The notes beneath the pieces were generated by a model, which did not search any database, was not told the DNA's origin, and worked only from the letters and a program-made list of their open reading frames with translations. Made by a program: the position numbers and the translations under genes. DNA of 64,000 nucleotides from Cyanophora paradoxa (lineage: Eukaryota; Glaucocystophyceae; Cyanophorales; Cyanophoraceae): NCBI GenBank assembly GCA_004431415.1, contig QPMI01000533.1, forward strand, positions 124,001-188,000, read 5' to 3'. The first letter of the stretch is position 1. Each line of letters begins with the position of its first letter. Positions 45,701 to 56,700 of this stretch are shown in pieces.

Positions 45701-47772
45701 CAATCTGGGCCTGCGGGAGGCGCCATCTGGGTCCATTCAACGGAGGCCCGCATCGAGCTGACGCAGTTCGACGGCAACGAGCAGGCGCTCCCGCTGGCCG
45801 CGGGGGGTATCACCTGCAGCGGCGCCGGCGCCTCCCTTTCCGTCTACGCTTCGACCTTCGCCGATAACTGGGGCATGTTCGGCGGCGCGGCGCGCGTCTT
45901 CCACGGGTGCAGGGCGAACTTCACCCTGTGCTCGTTCACCGGTCCGCCCGCTCTGTCATCGTAGCTTACGATTGCGTTGGTTCCGCCTCTGCGGTCTCAC
46001 GTCCCCTGCGAGCAGACAACGTGGCGCTGGCCGGAGGAGCCGTGATGGTCGGGCAGATGGACGCGGCGGCTGGGGGGGCGCAGGCGGCCTCGACCTGGGC
46101 GATGTTCGACCAGGTCGAGTTCCGCAGAAACTACGCAGGCTTCCCCGCCGAAGAGGAGGCGACCGAGTACGGTCTCGACCCGACGACGGGCTGGGGCGGC
46201 GCGCTCGCCATCTTCGCCCCCGTCGACGGCGCCGTGCCCATCTCGGGCTGCCTCCTCGCGGAGAACCACGCGGCCGCGGGCGGCGGCCTCTTCGCCAACA
46301 CGTCCGTCAGCATCGACGGCGACACGATCTTCTACGACAACCACGCCGGCTTCCCTTACTTCGACGGGCACGCGGAGCGCGACGTCCAGATCGGCGGCGG
46401 CGCCCTCCTCTCGCACGCGGCCGCGTCGAGCCGCATCGCGGGGGCCCTCTTCGCGAAGAACACGGCGCGCGGCGCGTTCGGCGGCGGCCTCGCGCTGCTC
46501 GGCGGGACGGTCGACCTCCGCGGCCCGCGCTTCCTTCAGAACTCCGTCCTCGGTGCCGACAGCGCGGGCGGAGGTCCGCACACGCTCCCGGCGCCGTGCG
46601 GCGCGCTGCTGTTGCTTTCGCCCTAGGCCTGACTGGGCGTGGCAGGCCTCTTCGGGGATGGCGTCGCCTTCGTCGGAGAGCCCTCCTTCATCGCCAGCAA
46701 CAACGTCGCGGATGGCCCGGTCCGTCTATACGCGTGATCCGTGGCCTCGCGCAGGAAGGCTCCAGCGAGGGCACGATTGCTTACGCCCCTGCGGGACCGC
46801 GCAGTTCCACAACGTCTATCTGATGTCGACCGGCGGCAACTCGAGCGCGGGCGGCGGCGGCGCGGCCGACGGGGCGCGCGGCGTGGCCAAGAGCTGCTCG
46901 GCGTGCTCGCTCTGCCAGACGTGCGAGATCGCGACGGGCCGCTGCAAGTTCCCCGCGGACTTCGGTGCGCCGCGCCGCCCCCGCCGTCGACGAGGAGAAG
47001 CTGAGCGGTGCGGGGCGGGCGGGCAGACGCGTGGTGCGAGTTCATCGGCGGGTGCACGCCGGAGGCCTGCCCCTTCGTTTCCGCCGGCACGGCCCGCTTC
47101 GACGAGTCCAACGGCCTCCGCTCCATCCGCGTCGAGCTGGACTCGACCTCCGGGTTGTCCACCGGCGGCTCCGGAAACTGCTCCGCCCTCTTCGTCGAGG
47201 ACACCATCAAGATGCTCGGCGAAGGTGGGAAATTTCGGAAATTGAGCCCATTACGAAAAGGCTGCCCAACGTTAATTAACCGCCGTTCGCTCGCCAGGTG
47301 CGACGTGCACGCTCAGCTCCGCCTCCGGCGCGGGGCGGCGGCGGCGGCAGGCGCTGCAGACATCGGCGGGCCTCCTCATCGTGCAGCTCGGCAAGGCATT
47401 CTCGGTCGAGCCCGGCGCCGTCCTCGGCCTGCGGCTCGAAATCCTCCCCGAGCGGTTCCGCTCCGTCTCCAACGAGGCGGTCATCGAGATCGAGCAGGCG
47501 CGCCAGCGCCCCGCACTCGGCTATGCTCTGCTTTCGGCTGACCGCGCTGCTCGCCGCCCGCGCAGACGTCGATCCCGGTGCAGCAGATGAAGGAGCAGCT
47601 GGCGCGGACCAACCGCACCATCACGGCCGAGCTGGAGCAGCGGTTCGCGAGCTTCCAGGCGCCCCTGCTCATCTCCTCCTCGTCGCCCTCCGGGATCTCC
47701 TCCGCCGCCGTCGTCGCCACCGCCGCCTGCGCGCTCCTCGCCGCCGCGGCGCTCCTCTTCGGCAGACTCTAA
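33732..47772 (+). CDS. giant kelch/beta-helix surface protein, right copy
   Basis: Paralogue of the minus-strand gene at 2298-15829. It starts at [15 protein letters not shown] with signal-peptide core [10 protein letters not shown] (exon 33732 to about 33949). Recognisable exons: 34084-34266 ([20 protein letters not shown]); 34408-34519 ([18 protein letters not shown]); 34978-35351, acidic; helical repeats 35800-36290 ([16 protein letters not shown]); beta-rich 36380-37530; fibronectin-like 39060-40530; (T/P)SP linker 40560-40735; kelch repeats 40790-42930; 43100-44600; beta-helix 44760-46570 with GGAVAIL, GGGLF and GGGLALLGG; Cys-rich [17 protein letters not shown] near 46885-46950; and a tail with membrane helix [17 protein letters not shown] before TAA at 47770-47772. 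It is predicted to be a type I surface protein for adhesion or cell-covering structure, by architecture only. No stop interrupts recognised exons, so both paralogues may be expressed. Exon borders are approximate. Confidence 0.78.
34761..34830 (+). repeat. dispersed repeat, copy C
   Basis: Counterpart of copy B at the same intron position of the right paralogue, and similar to copy A at 1461-1531 outside the gene. Confidence 0.75.
36778..36914 (+). repeat. AT-rich insertion between 18-bp direct repeats
   Basis: TATTGACGGCGCGATCCG occurs at 36778-36795 and again at 36897-36914, enclosing about 100 bp of GATATTATA-like sequence in an intron. The left arm has only one related site (TATATTGACGACACGC on its minus strand, near 12825) and no insertion. 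Confidence 0.75.
40560..40735 (+). repeat. (T/P)SP-rich linker repeat, right copy
   Basis: Encodes [20 protein letters not shown] and related repeats. It is shorter and differently arranged from the left copy, as expected of a slippage-prone coding repeat. Confidence 0.8.
40735..43105 (+). other. kelch cassette of the right copy
   Basis: Exons include GVGVTYGGANYLYAM (joined across an intron near 40940), FDGNKYIYFYGG (near 41350), FNDGIIYMSGGYLGSFSFSD (near 41703), DLKKFNTTSKIWT (near 41858) with GAVWSIGGYG (near 41955), and VIVGGKDSSSVLSDAWV (near 42445). The blade pattern is shared with the left cassette, but most residues differ. Confidence 0.65.
42299..42443 (+). other. intron present only in the right paralogue
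   Basis: A 145-bp GT-AG intron (GTGCGATGCGCAG...TTAGCTGCAG) splits a kelch exon: VMTVNSLPIW before, VIVGGKDSS after. The left paralogue reads straight through the matching site ([17 protein letters not shown], near 7375-7412). It contains an A-rich run and TAAGTAGT repeats. Confidence 0.8.
44079..44141 (+). other. 63-bp intron or in-frame insertion, right copy only
   Basis: Between ACCCCAG and GCGGGGCGACC lies a segment beginning GTGCGCGCG and ending GACTGCAG. The left paralogue has AGTCCAG joined directly to GCGGGGCGACC. Its GT-AG ends make it a likely recent intron, but 63 bp without a stop could also be read through as 21 extra residues. Confidence 0.7.
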
Positions 47773-48300
47773 ATCCGTCTTCTCTCTCACTGCATACGCA
47801 GTGAGTGAGCGATAAAATTTATTTATACGTGTTTCGTCAGTCTAGAGTATACTTAGTTCGGGTGGAAGCCGGTATATGTATATAGTGCTTCGACTCGGTT
47901 TCGAATTCTACAGCTAGCGCTACCTGCATTCCTGGATCCGGAGCAGCCCGGCCGTGGAGGAGCCGTGGAGATGATCGCTGCAATCGATATCGCGCTGGCC
48001 AGCGCAGTGTCAGTGCTCGCGACCGTTCGTTCTCGTCGGACTTGCGGTCCGGTCGTTCTGCGCCGGCCAGCGCCAGCGCAGCATCCGATAATCCACGCTC
48101 GCTGTTGCCGTCGCCGGGCTCGCGATCGTTTTGTGGAGGCTTTTCGATTTGTGTATCGCATCTTCGCATTGCAGCATTATGATTAGTCCAATTATGTATC
48201 GTACATGATCCAGCACAGCCTAGTTAGGAACCAATCTCTTCAGCGGTTTCTATCTATGCTGTTTTGTTTCGTCTCCGCAACTAGCTTCTAAGCGCAGTTT

Positions 48301-49341
48301 CAATTCTTGCTTTATATATAAAATTACCATTTGCTCTTATATAAAATTGCCACTTGCACGGCTTAATTATATATATATGTAATGCGTGTTCATGTCGTTT
48401 CTCGCCTTGAACGGTAGCTTGCCAAGTTGCTTTTGCGTGATGCTAGGTATCGATTAGCGATATCGATTAGCTACAGGCGACAGACCGTCGGACATGCGTG
48501 ACCCTATACCGCGATAGCGATCGAGGCCAAAGGTTTCTGAGTACGTATACCGTAGTACGCGATTTGGAAATTCAACATTAAAATTCGCCCCATTTCCCGC
48601 AGCTGCAGTATGTGCCACGTGCAACTGCAAGGCCCCTTAGGCGGAAGTAAAGCAAGCAGTCACAGGGCGGCGACAAGGGAATTCGAATATTAATGTTGAG
48701 TCGGGCGCGCCCTCGGCCCCGCCGCGAAACATGTGCACGTGTATATATTACGTGATCGCGACTGAGAATATTGATTTATATTCGACATTAATATTTAAGC
48801 ACGTGCACCGTCCTGTCAGGCTGGACTTGAGACTTGATGGGACAGAGGGACTCAGTGACTCGAGGGGGGGGGAACCCTTAATGGCGAGAGGGGGGAACTT
48901 CGTAACCCCTGATGCATTTGGCCACGGGGGACGCAGAATTACGAAGGGATGTGCATGTGCACGTGCGCGCATGCTGGTGGCCATTAAATATATATTGTGG
49001 TACGGGTGGCCATGGGGTTGGGTTGGAGGGAAGGGCAGGGGGGGCGGGAAGGCGGACTCCGGGAGGCCGCGGGGAGGGGGGGAACGGGGGGCGGAGGCCG
49101 CGGGAAGCGGGGGAGGGGGGGAGGGGGGAGGGAGGTGGCGAAGGGGCCCCCGGGGCGGAGGGGAGGAGGGGGTTGCGGGGGTGTATAGGATAGGAGCGGG
49201 GGCTGGAGCTTGAGGGCCGGGGCCGCGGTCACTCGCGGAGCTGCCGGAGGGCGGTCGGAGGGGTGAGGGGTGGGGAGGGGGGGGGGGGGGGGCGGAAGCC
49301 GCGGGGAGGGGGGAGGGGGAGGGAGGGGAAGGGAACCGCGG
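48301..49341. other. intergenic, no gene seen
   Basis: AT-rich with repeated TATAAAATTGCCA-type sequence near 48320-48360, TACGTATACCGTA and CGATATCGATTAG words, then strongly G-rich from 48860 and 49020 on. It separates the right arm from the ferredoxin-like gene. Confidence 0.5.
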
Positions 49342-49364
49342 TCACTCGCGGAGCTGCCGGAGGG
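49223..49364. repeat. duplicated 3' end of the ferredoxin-like gene
   Basis: The 29-bp sequence starting CCGCGGTCACTCGCGGAG occurs at 49223-49251 and 49336-49364, a period of 113 bp. The second copy carries the stop codon and last codons of the minus-strand gene; the first is downstream debris of a local duplication. Confidence 0.85.
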
Positions 49365-50523
49365 AGGCCGCGACGTGCATGCGCACGCGCGCGTCGCCGC
49401 CGGCCGCCCGCCGGCACGCCTCGTACGCCGCCCGCGCCCCCGCCGCCTCCCCCGCCGCGGCCAGCGCCTCCGCGCGCCTCAGGTGACCTTAAGATCAGGT
49501 GAGCCTGATCATGAGCTCGGAGCGGAGGCGAGACGGCGTACCCCTGAACCAGTCGGGCAGGGCGTCGACCGCCCCGTCCGCGTCGGAGAGGGCACCGGCC
49601 GGGTCGCCGACCCTCAGGCGGGCCTCGGAGCGGCCGCAGAGGAGCTGCGCCCTCAGGCGCGCGGGGAAGCCCCCCGCCTCCGCCTCCCCCGCCCCCTCCA
49701 GGCCCCTTGAGAAGGCCGCGGCGGCCTCCTCCGCCCGCCGCTCCTTCAGCAGCACGTCGCCCTGCGCCGGCGGTCGCAGTCAGAGTCCGATTTCCACTTG
49801 AAAGGGTTCGAATTCGGAAATTCAAAGGCCGGCGCGCCTCCTGCTTCGCCCGCATCGCCTGAGCGATCGCGTCGCTCACTGAGATGCCGAGCGCCTCCCG
49901 CAGAGCCTGGCCCGCCTCCAGTCGTGAGGAAGAGGCGCGGCACCGGGCGGGCGGGCGGGAGGGCGAACCTCGCGGGCCCGCTCCGGCTCGCATCCCGAGA
50001 CGAGCGCCTGCACGGCGCCGCGCGGCGCATCGCCTCAAAGTTAGCGCCGCTTGAAGAGCGGAGGGCGGGAAGACGCACCTCTCGCCCGTCGGGAGCGAGG
50101 AGAACGGCGTTCGGCGCAGCGTCGCAGTGCCCGAGGCAGCGCGCCCCGGAGACAGGCACGCGCGCGTCGGCGGGAAGCGCGTCCTCGAACCACGCCTGCG
50201 CCTCCGCCGCGCCGCGCTGCGCGCAGACGCTCGACTGGCACACGAAGACCGCGCCCCGCGCGCCCTCGGGGACGCTCTGGCGAGCACGCGCGGGTGAGCA
50301 CGAGCATGAGCGCGCGGATTGCGTGGTTTGGATCCGGAACCGCGCTCACAAAGGAAGGCTTGGAGGTCGTCTCCGTGTGGACGAACTGGGCGCGCGCCCC
50401 GCGCCCGACGGTGGCGCCTGCGGCGGCTGGCGCAGACGCTCGGCCCCGCCGGCGAAGTCTCGCGCCCGCGGGGTCTGCGCAGCGCAGCAAGATTGAGCGG
50501 AGCCGTTCATTCGTGATGAGCAC
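49342..50523 (-). CDS. thioredoxin-like [2Fe-2S] ferredoxin with TPR repeats
   Basis: Read right to left. An exon near 50355-50420 (FVHTETTSKPSF) joins to the exon at about 50081-50262, which contains VFVCQSSVCAQRGA and, about 30 residues on, GARCLGHCDAAPNAV. This CxxxxC...CxxxC spacing is that of thioredoxin-like [2Fe-2S] ferredoxins, whose four cysteines hold the cluster. Later exons (49850-50020, 49500-49760, 49342-49490) are Ala-rich helical pairs of TPR type (RAEEAAAAFSRGLEGAGEAE; GEAAGARAAYEACRRAAGGD), ending SLRQLRE and TGA (49342-49344). It probably transfers electrons or carries Fe-S clusters, with the TPR part as a partner-binding scaffold; the compartment is not evident. The start is uncertain: the frame is open to at least 50523, but no good ATG was seen. 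It is head to head with the kinase gene, so the two may share a promoter. Confidence 0.7.
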
Positions 50524-50757
50524 ACGGCCGGGTCGCGGCCCTCAAGCGTCGCACCCGTGCGTCCCACGCCGGCGAGGAAGGCGCTCTCGCCCAGCCGCAG
50601 CGCCGCGCCGCCTGTGCGCCCGATTGGTCTCCACGCGCGCGAAGCTCTCAAGCAGGCACGGCGCCACACGCGCACCCGGCAAAGGCCGCGGAGCAGCCTG
50701 CAGGAACGCCGGCAGCGCCATTGGAGCGCACCTCTGCAGCTGCTTCTGCTGCGAGCT

Positions 50758-53700
50758 ATGCTAGAGCTCGAGCCGCGAAGCCCGCAGTGCCACTGCGACT
50801 GCCACACCGCGCCGGGGTACGCGCAATTCGGAAGCCGACCCAGCCGCACGCGCCTGGCGATGCACGTTGCGCGTCCGCCGACTCGCTGGGGCTGGCGCTG
50901 GCCGCGCGTACGCGTCGGGCTCGTTCGGCTCGTCCTCCCGCTCCTGCTCATCCTTCTCGTGTCCTCTGTCGTCGTGCGCTTCCCCGGGGACTCGCCACCG
51001 CCCCAGAAGCACGCATTGTCACAACCAAGCTTCTCGCTGACGCGCGCGCGCGCGCGGAGCGCCCGCCCGTAGATCATCTCCGTGGTCTCCACGACCTACG
51101 CCGATCGCACAGCTTCGAAGCTCTCTTTTTACTATCTCGAGGTGATCATGATTGCTGCGATCGTTCCTGCTCCCGAGTTTTTTCGGCTCACCTCGAGCGC
51201 GCGCGCTTTCGCATTCGAATTCGCGGCGGGGGCGCTTATGATCACATAGCAACTGGGCCATCGCGTAGATCAGCGCCTTGAGGATCTGCAGACCACGACG
51301 GAGCGCGTCGCCTCGCGCACCGCCGCCCGCGTCCTCCGCGCGCTCGGCGACCGCCCAATCACTTCCGCCGACTTTCCTGCAGTCGCTCGCGTCTTCGTTT
51401 CGGTTGTATCGGAGGGCGGGGGCGACAACCTCAACCTCCTAGGGGTCCGCCCTGTCCCTTCCTCGCGCTCCTCCCGTCTTTTCGAATTCCTGATTGGATC
51501 CCGCGCAGCTGGCGCTCCCGAACCGAGAAACGGTCGTGCTGCGCCGCGAGCCGCCCTCGTTCCTCGTTTCGAACCCGCGCGCGCTCCTCCCGTTCACGCT
51601 CGTCGAGTCGCGCATCAACGGCAGCTTCCCCGAGCTCGCCCCCGGCACCCCCGTCGTGTGCCCCCTCGACCTCCCACTTGCGGCCGCCCGCCGCGCGCCT
51701 CACGCCCCCGCCGGTCGATCGCTTCGTCTCGTACATCGACCGGACCACGGGCCGCTTCGAAACGCTCTCCGTGCTGCGCAACGAGACAGTGGACGTGCGG
51801 GCCCGGCCCTTCTTCGCCTCCGCGGCCAAGACCCGGCGCCAGGCGAGCAGTCTCCACCTGCAGCCGTCATCTTAACCTCGCGGCGACTGACGGCGCACTC
51901 TTTGCAGGACTGGACCGCCGCTTTCCCGGTGCGAGTGACTTTTCCGCGCGGATTTCGAATGTGCACGCCCAGGGATCCGAACCCGCGGCTCGGGCCAGTT
52001 CACGTCGTTCGCGGGCGGGGGCGGCCAGCTCCTCCACGCGACGCGCGTACCCCCCATCTCGCGCAGGCGCCCTTCGAATTCCGCCCCGCCCGGAATCGAA
52101 CGCGGGACTCGCACGCGCAGGCCCATGTACGAGGGGAGCCCGCTGGCCTCGCATGACCTCCCCGGTCTCGCGGGCGAGGTCGTACCCCGCTCCCTCCTGC
52201 CCGACCCCGGCGTTGCCCCCCCGAACGCCTCCCTTCGCGCCGTGGTCCGCCCCGCCCGCCCCGCCCGCCCCGCCTTGCCCCGCCTTCTGCGTCCACATCA
52301 CTGTACCCCGCAGCTCGGCATCAGCATGCCGAACCTGCACGAGTACATCACCAACGTCAAGGTCGCCGAGCGGGGTACGCGTGCGAGCCCGTCACCCCGC
52401 CCTGCGCCCCCCCCCTCCCCCCCCCTTTCCCACCCACCCCCTCCTCCTCCTCCCCGCCCCATGGCCACCAAACCCCACACCCCCTTTCCCCCCCCCCCTT
52501 CCCCACCCCCCTCTCGCCCCTTCCACCGAAGCTCCAGACTGTACCCCCTGCAGGCTTCGCCGTTCTCGTCGCGAACGACGCGAAGGGCGTTCCCCGCGCC
52601 ATCGCGTACCGGGTACGTAAATGCATGCGCAAATGCATCCCGTCTCGATCTGGCCATGGCGCCCCTTGCCAGACCTGAACGGCCCACGGCCCCCGCCCCC
52701 CGGCCCGCCCCGCCCGCAGAATCCGAAGGCGCTCGTCCGGTTCATCCCTTTCGACCCCGTACAGGCGCGGCCTGTACCCCCCTCTCTCCCTTCGAACTGC
52801 AATTTGATCTCATCTCTTGATCTGATCTGGTCTGATCTGATTCTTTCTGCCAGGGCGTCAACGTGACGTTCGCGGACACTGCGGACCTGCCCGACCCCGA
52901 GCTGAAGGCCTGTTCCCCCCCCCGCCCCCCTCCCCCTTCACCTCCTCCGACTTCTCCCCCCCTGAAGCGGACTCTCACGCGCGGGCGCGGAGCGCAGGCG
53001 TTCATGGAGAGGCTGCCGCCGGACCTGGCGGCCGTGCCGCTGCCCCCGCGCCTCGCCTCCGCCGCCTTCGATCCCTCCGCCGGCTTCATGCAGGCGAGCC
53101 CGCGCCGCCCGCGGCCGCGCTCGCCTCCGCACCCGCGCGATCGAATCGGATCAAATCCGATCGCGTCGCAGGAGGCGGACTTCGAGGTGGGGGGCCGCGA
53201 GTACGCCGGCCGCTGGCGCAAGCTCATCGGCGAGGCCAGCGCGTGCGCGGCCGGCCCGGCCCCGCCCGGAGCAAGCGCGTCTCGAGCCTCTGGGGCGGGC
53301 CGGGGGCAGGTGCGGGGACTGCGCGCTGCACCTGGTGCTGGGCGTGGCGGCCCCGCGGGCCGAGCTCCGCTCTGACGTCGAGACCCTCCAGGCGCGTCCG
53401 GATCCGCCCGAGATTTCTGATTCTATTTTCGGCTTCCACCCCCCCCCAAACCCCCTTTCTGGCTTCTTCCCCCCCCTCCCCCCCCCCCCTTCTCTTCTCG
53501 GGCCCTCTCCCGCACCCCGCCCACTCGCGTGGCCCTGACAGCTTCAGCGCCGAGAGCGCTCCTGCTTGTCGCCCGCCCAGGCTTTGGATTCCGCCGTCAT
53601 GCCGGCGTGGATCGCTCCTCCAATCCGCCCCGCTCCGACAGTGACTGGGGCCGCCGCCGCCGCCGCCGCCTCTTCCGCTCCTCAGCCCACTCCAGCTTTG

Positions 53701-56700
53701 ATATCACTCCGGATCCTGCATATCGTGCCGGCTTTACCCCGGCGTGGATCGATATCAGTCCTCTCATCCGCCCCGCCCCGCTCCGACAGTGACTGGGGCC
53801 GCCGCCGCGTGCGCAGAAGGCGACGGTCGCGGTGTCGGCGGTCTGCGGCGGCCTCACGCTCCTCCTCGGCCTCTTCGTCGTCTTCGAGGCGCGCCCGCGA
53901 GCGCGGCGAATTCGCTCGCGGCCCGCCTGCGGCTACACACATCTCAGGCGCATTTGCCCGCCTCTCGCGCGCACGCGCAGGTCCGGCGGGCGATGGGCCG
54001 CTTCCACCTCCACCTCGCGCGCCTCTCCTTCTTCAGGTGCCGGTCCGGCCCCGCCCGGTCCTAGGCCTAGACCTCCCGCCCCTTTGGAGCCGCTCTCGGC
54101 TGAACTCGAGGGGCTTGGCACAGCCTGGATCCGGACGGACCGGCCGCCAAGCCCGGGGCCCGGGCCCGGGCCCGGGCCCGGGCCCCCGCGGCGCCGAGCG
54201 GGAGCGTCGACGTCCCCGGGCTTCCGGGCGGGCCGGGCGGGCCTGGCGGGCAGCCCCTCCCGCCCCTCCCGCCCCTCCACTCCGCCCTCACGGAGCTCGA
54301 CGAGGTGCCTCCGGACCCGCCCGCGGCGAAACGAGTCCAAGAAATTAATTATAAACGCCAAAGTTTAACGATAGCGGAACTCGACGCCAGCGCGTGCCAA
54401 GTTGCAATTGATTGATGCTCTAGATCTCAGCTTCAACGACCATTAAGTATAAAATCAACGTTAATGAAAGCGGAATTAGCTTCAACGTTCATTAGAGATT
54501 CGCGACTCTGGCTTTTGTGTTCCTCCAACTCCATGTTTATACAAAAAGCCCTCTCCACCAGGCCAGGAAGGCGCTGGCTTAAGTTCGCGGCGCCAGAGCT
54601 TTGCGGGCCCTGTTCACATTATAACATAATTAATGCGATCTCTCTCCGTCAGGCGGGGGAGGCGCTGGCGAAGGCGGAGCAGGCGGTGGGGGCGGTCGCC
54701 TCGATCTCGGACGCTCTCCTCGTCGCCGACGCCCGCGGCGCCCTCCTCCACTCCAACGCCGCCTTCCACCGCCGCTTCCGCGCCGGCCGGTGCGTCACGA
54801 GATTTGGGAGAGGCTTTCCTCGAATGAGACTAAAGGCTTTGCCTTTGCTATCCTAATCATAGTAGTCTCTCACCACTTAGATTGAATAGCTCCAAGCTTC
54901 AAGACTTCTATTTTCAATTTCCTATCTGCAGCTGATATTCTCTTACAGGGGCCCGAATCCGGAAGCTGGCCCGGACCCGGACCCGGAGCCACACGTGCTC
55001 TCCTTCTTCGCGCCCGAGGACCGCCCCGCCCTCGCCGCCTTCCTCGCCCGATCGGCGGCCTCCGCCGCGGCCGGCGCCGGCGCCGGCGCCGGCGCCGGCG
55101 GCTCCAGCGGGGGCCCGGGCGCCCCCAGCGCCGGCGGGACCCTCGAATGCACTGGCCTCTGCTCGACCCAGGTGCTCTTCTTCAATTTCAATCTGCTTTA
55201 ATTTGCGACGCGCGCGCGAATGCGGCCGCGCAGGACGGGGGGCGGGCGGCGTGCCCCGTGGAGGTCTCGGCGGGGCGCATGGAGTACGGCGGGCGCTCCC
55301 TCCACATCCTCGTCCTCCGTGACAGTGCGTTCGCGTCCTCCGCAATGGTAATGGCTTCCGCCCCGCAGCGCCAGCTTAGAACTTATAAGCAAGAGCAGCA
55401 AGACGGTTCTAGACAGATGGAGAGGTTCTTTACCTATCGTCAGCGCCTTCCATCATATATTTCTACCTTACTCACAAGCTTCGAACTTCGCTCGGGCATG
55501 CGCAGTCTCGCGGCGGAAGGCGGCGGAGGCGGCGCTGGTGCGGAGCGAGGAGCGGGCGCGCGTGGCGGGCGAGGACCTCCGCCGCATCCTCCACACCGGC
55601 GAGCGCTCTCATCTCATTGGGTTCTTATTAGATTCGGATGCTAGATTCAAGGCCTTCTACTGGGCCTTCTTCTAGATTCTGATTATGATTAGATTCTATT
55701 TTGGATGTTGATTAGATTATGATCATGATTAGATTCTGATGTAAGACCGGCGAGCGACCTGAGCCTTCGACTTCGTTCTTGAGACTCTTAGAATAGATCC
55801 AGGGCCGCATTCGAACACAGCTAGAATTCTAAGGAGATTCTATGTTAGAATTGGATTCTGATGTTAGATGCGCCGATGCTTTGAAAGATATTTGGATCCA
55901 GAGCCGCCGATCAAACACAGCATGATGCTATGTTAGATGTTAGATGTTAGATGCCGCCTTCTTATTAGATTCGGATGTTAGATGCTATGCGTTAGGCTTA
56001 TTTAAGATCCGGGGCCGCCTTCAAACACAGCACGCAGCTCATGTAATTGGCGCAGCGAACGCGCCGATCATCGGGGTGGATCGGGAGGGCCGCGTGACGG
56101 AGTGGAACCGCGCCGCCGCCCGCCTCACCGGCATCCCCGCCGTGCGCCCCCCATTGCGCTCCAGGCTGTCTTTAGACTTGGCCTCCCGCGCTGCGCTCCT
56201 TTTAAGACGCGGCTGAGAATATCGAAGCCTCTTTATCTCGTTTATTCCTCATAATAACTATATCAAAGTTTTTCTGTCTCTACGCCGTCGTAAGATTCTA
56301 ATCCGCACACAAGAAGGACCGCTCCTCAGGCCTATCTCTATCAGGGCTTCTGACTATTTTGACTTCTTGGCGCCCCGCCCCGGCAGGGGGCGATCCTGGG
56401 GCGGGAGCTGGTGGACGTCGTGGACGAGCGGGACCGCATGAGCGCCCGGCTCCTCATCGCCCGCGTGCGCCCGCCCCGGCCGCCCCCGCGCCTCGAGCCT
56501 AAACTAGCTTACTAGTTCAGCGTAATCGGCGTAAACTATATTAGCTAGCTTAAACTTTAGCACCGGCCCCGGCGGCCCCGCGCCTTGAGTTCGAATTCGT
56601 GTCTTCCGTCAGCCTTCCCTCTTAAGTGCCTCCGGATCCGTGTAACTAGCTGTCCATGGCGTACCTGTAAATACTCATGGCTTAGCTATAGATACATAAT

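Larger units (their letters stand above)
33560..48300 (+). repeat. right arm of giant inverted duplication
   Basis: Plus-strand counterpart of about 1870-16000. Homology starts at the GCGGTTGCGCTATCGAT leader near 33575 and runs through the whole surface-protein gene into its 3' flank (CGATATCGCGCTGGCCAGCG near 47984), fading by about 48300. It is about 0.6 kb longer than the left arm because of insertions in introns and in the kelch cassette. Confidence 0.9.

Noticed and set aside
1870-48300. Inverted repeat as a pure assembly artefact
   Set aside because: The arms differ by many substitutions, intron gains, insertions and a diverged kelch cassette, so they are not a mirrored copy. Only long reads can prove their relative placement.
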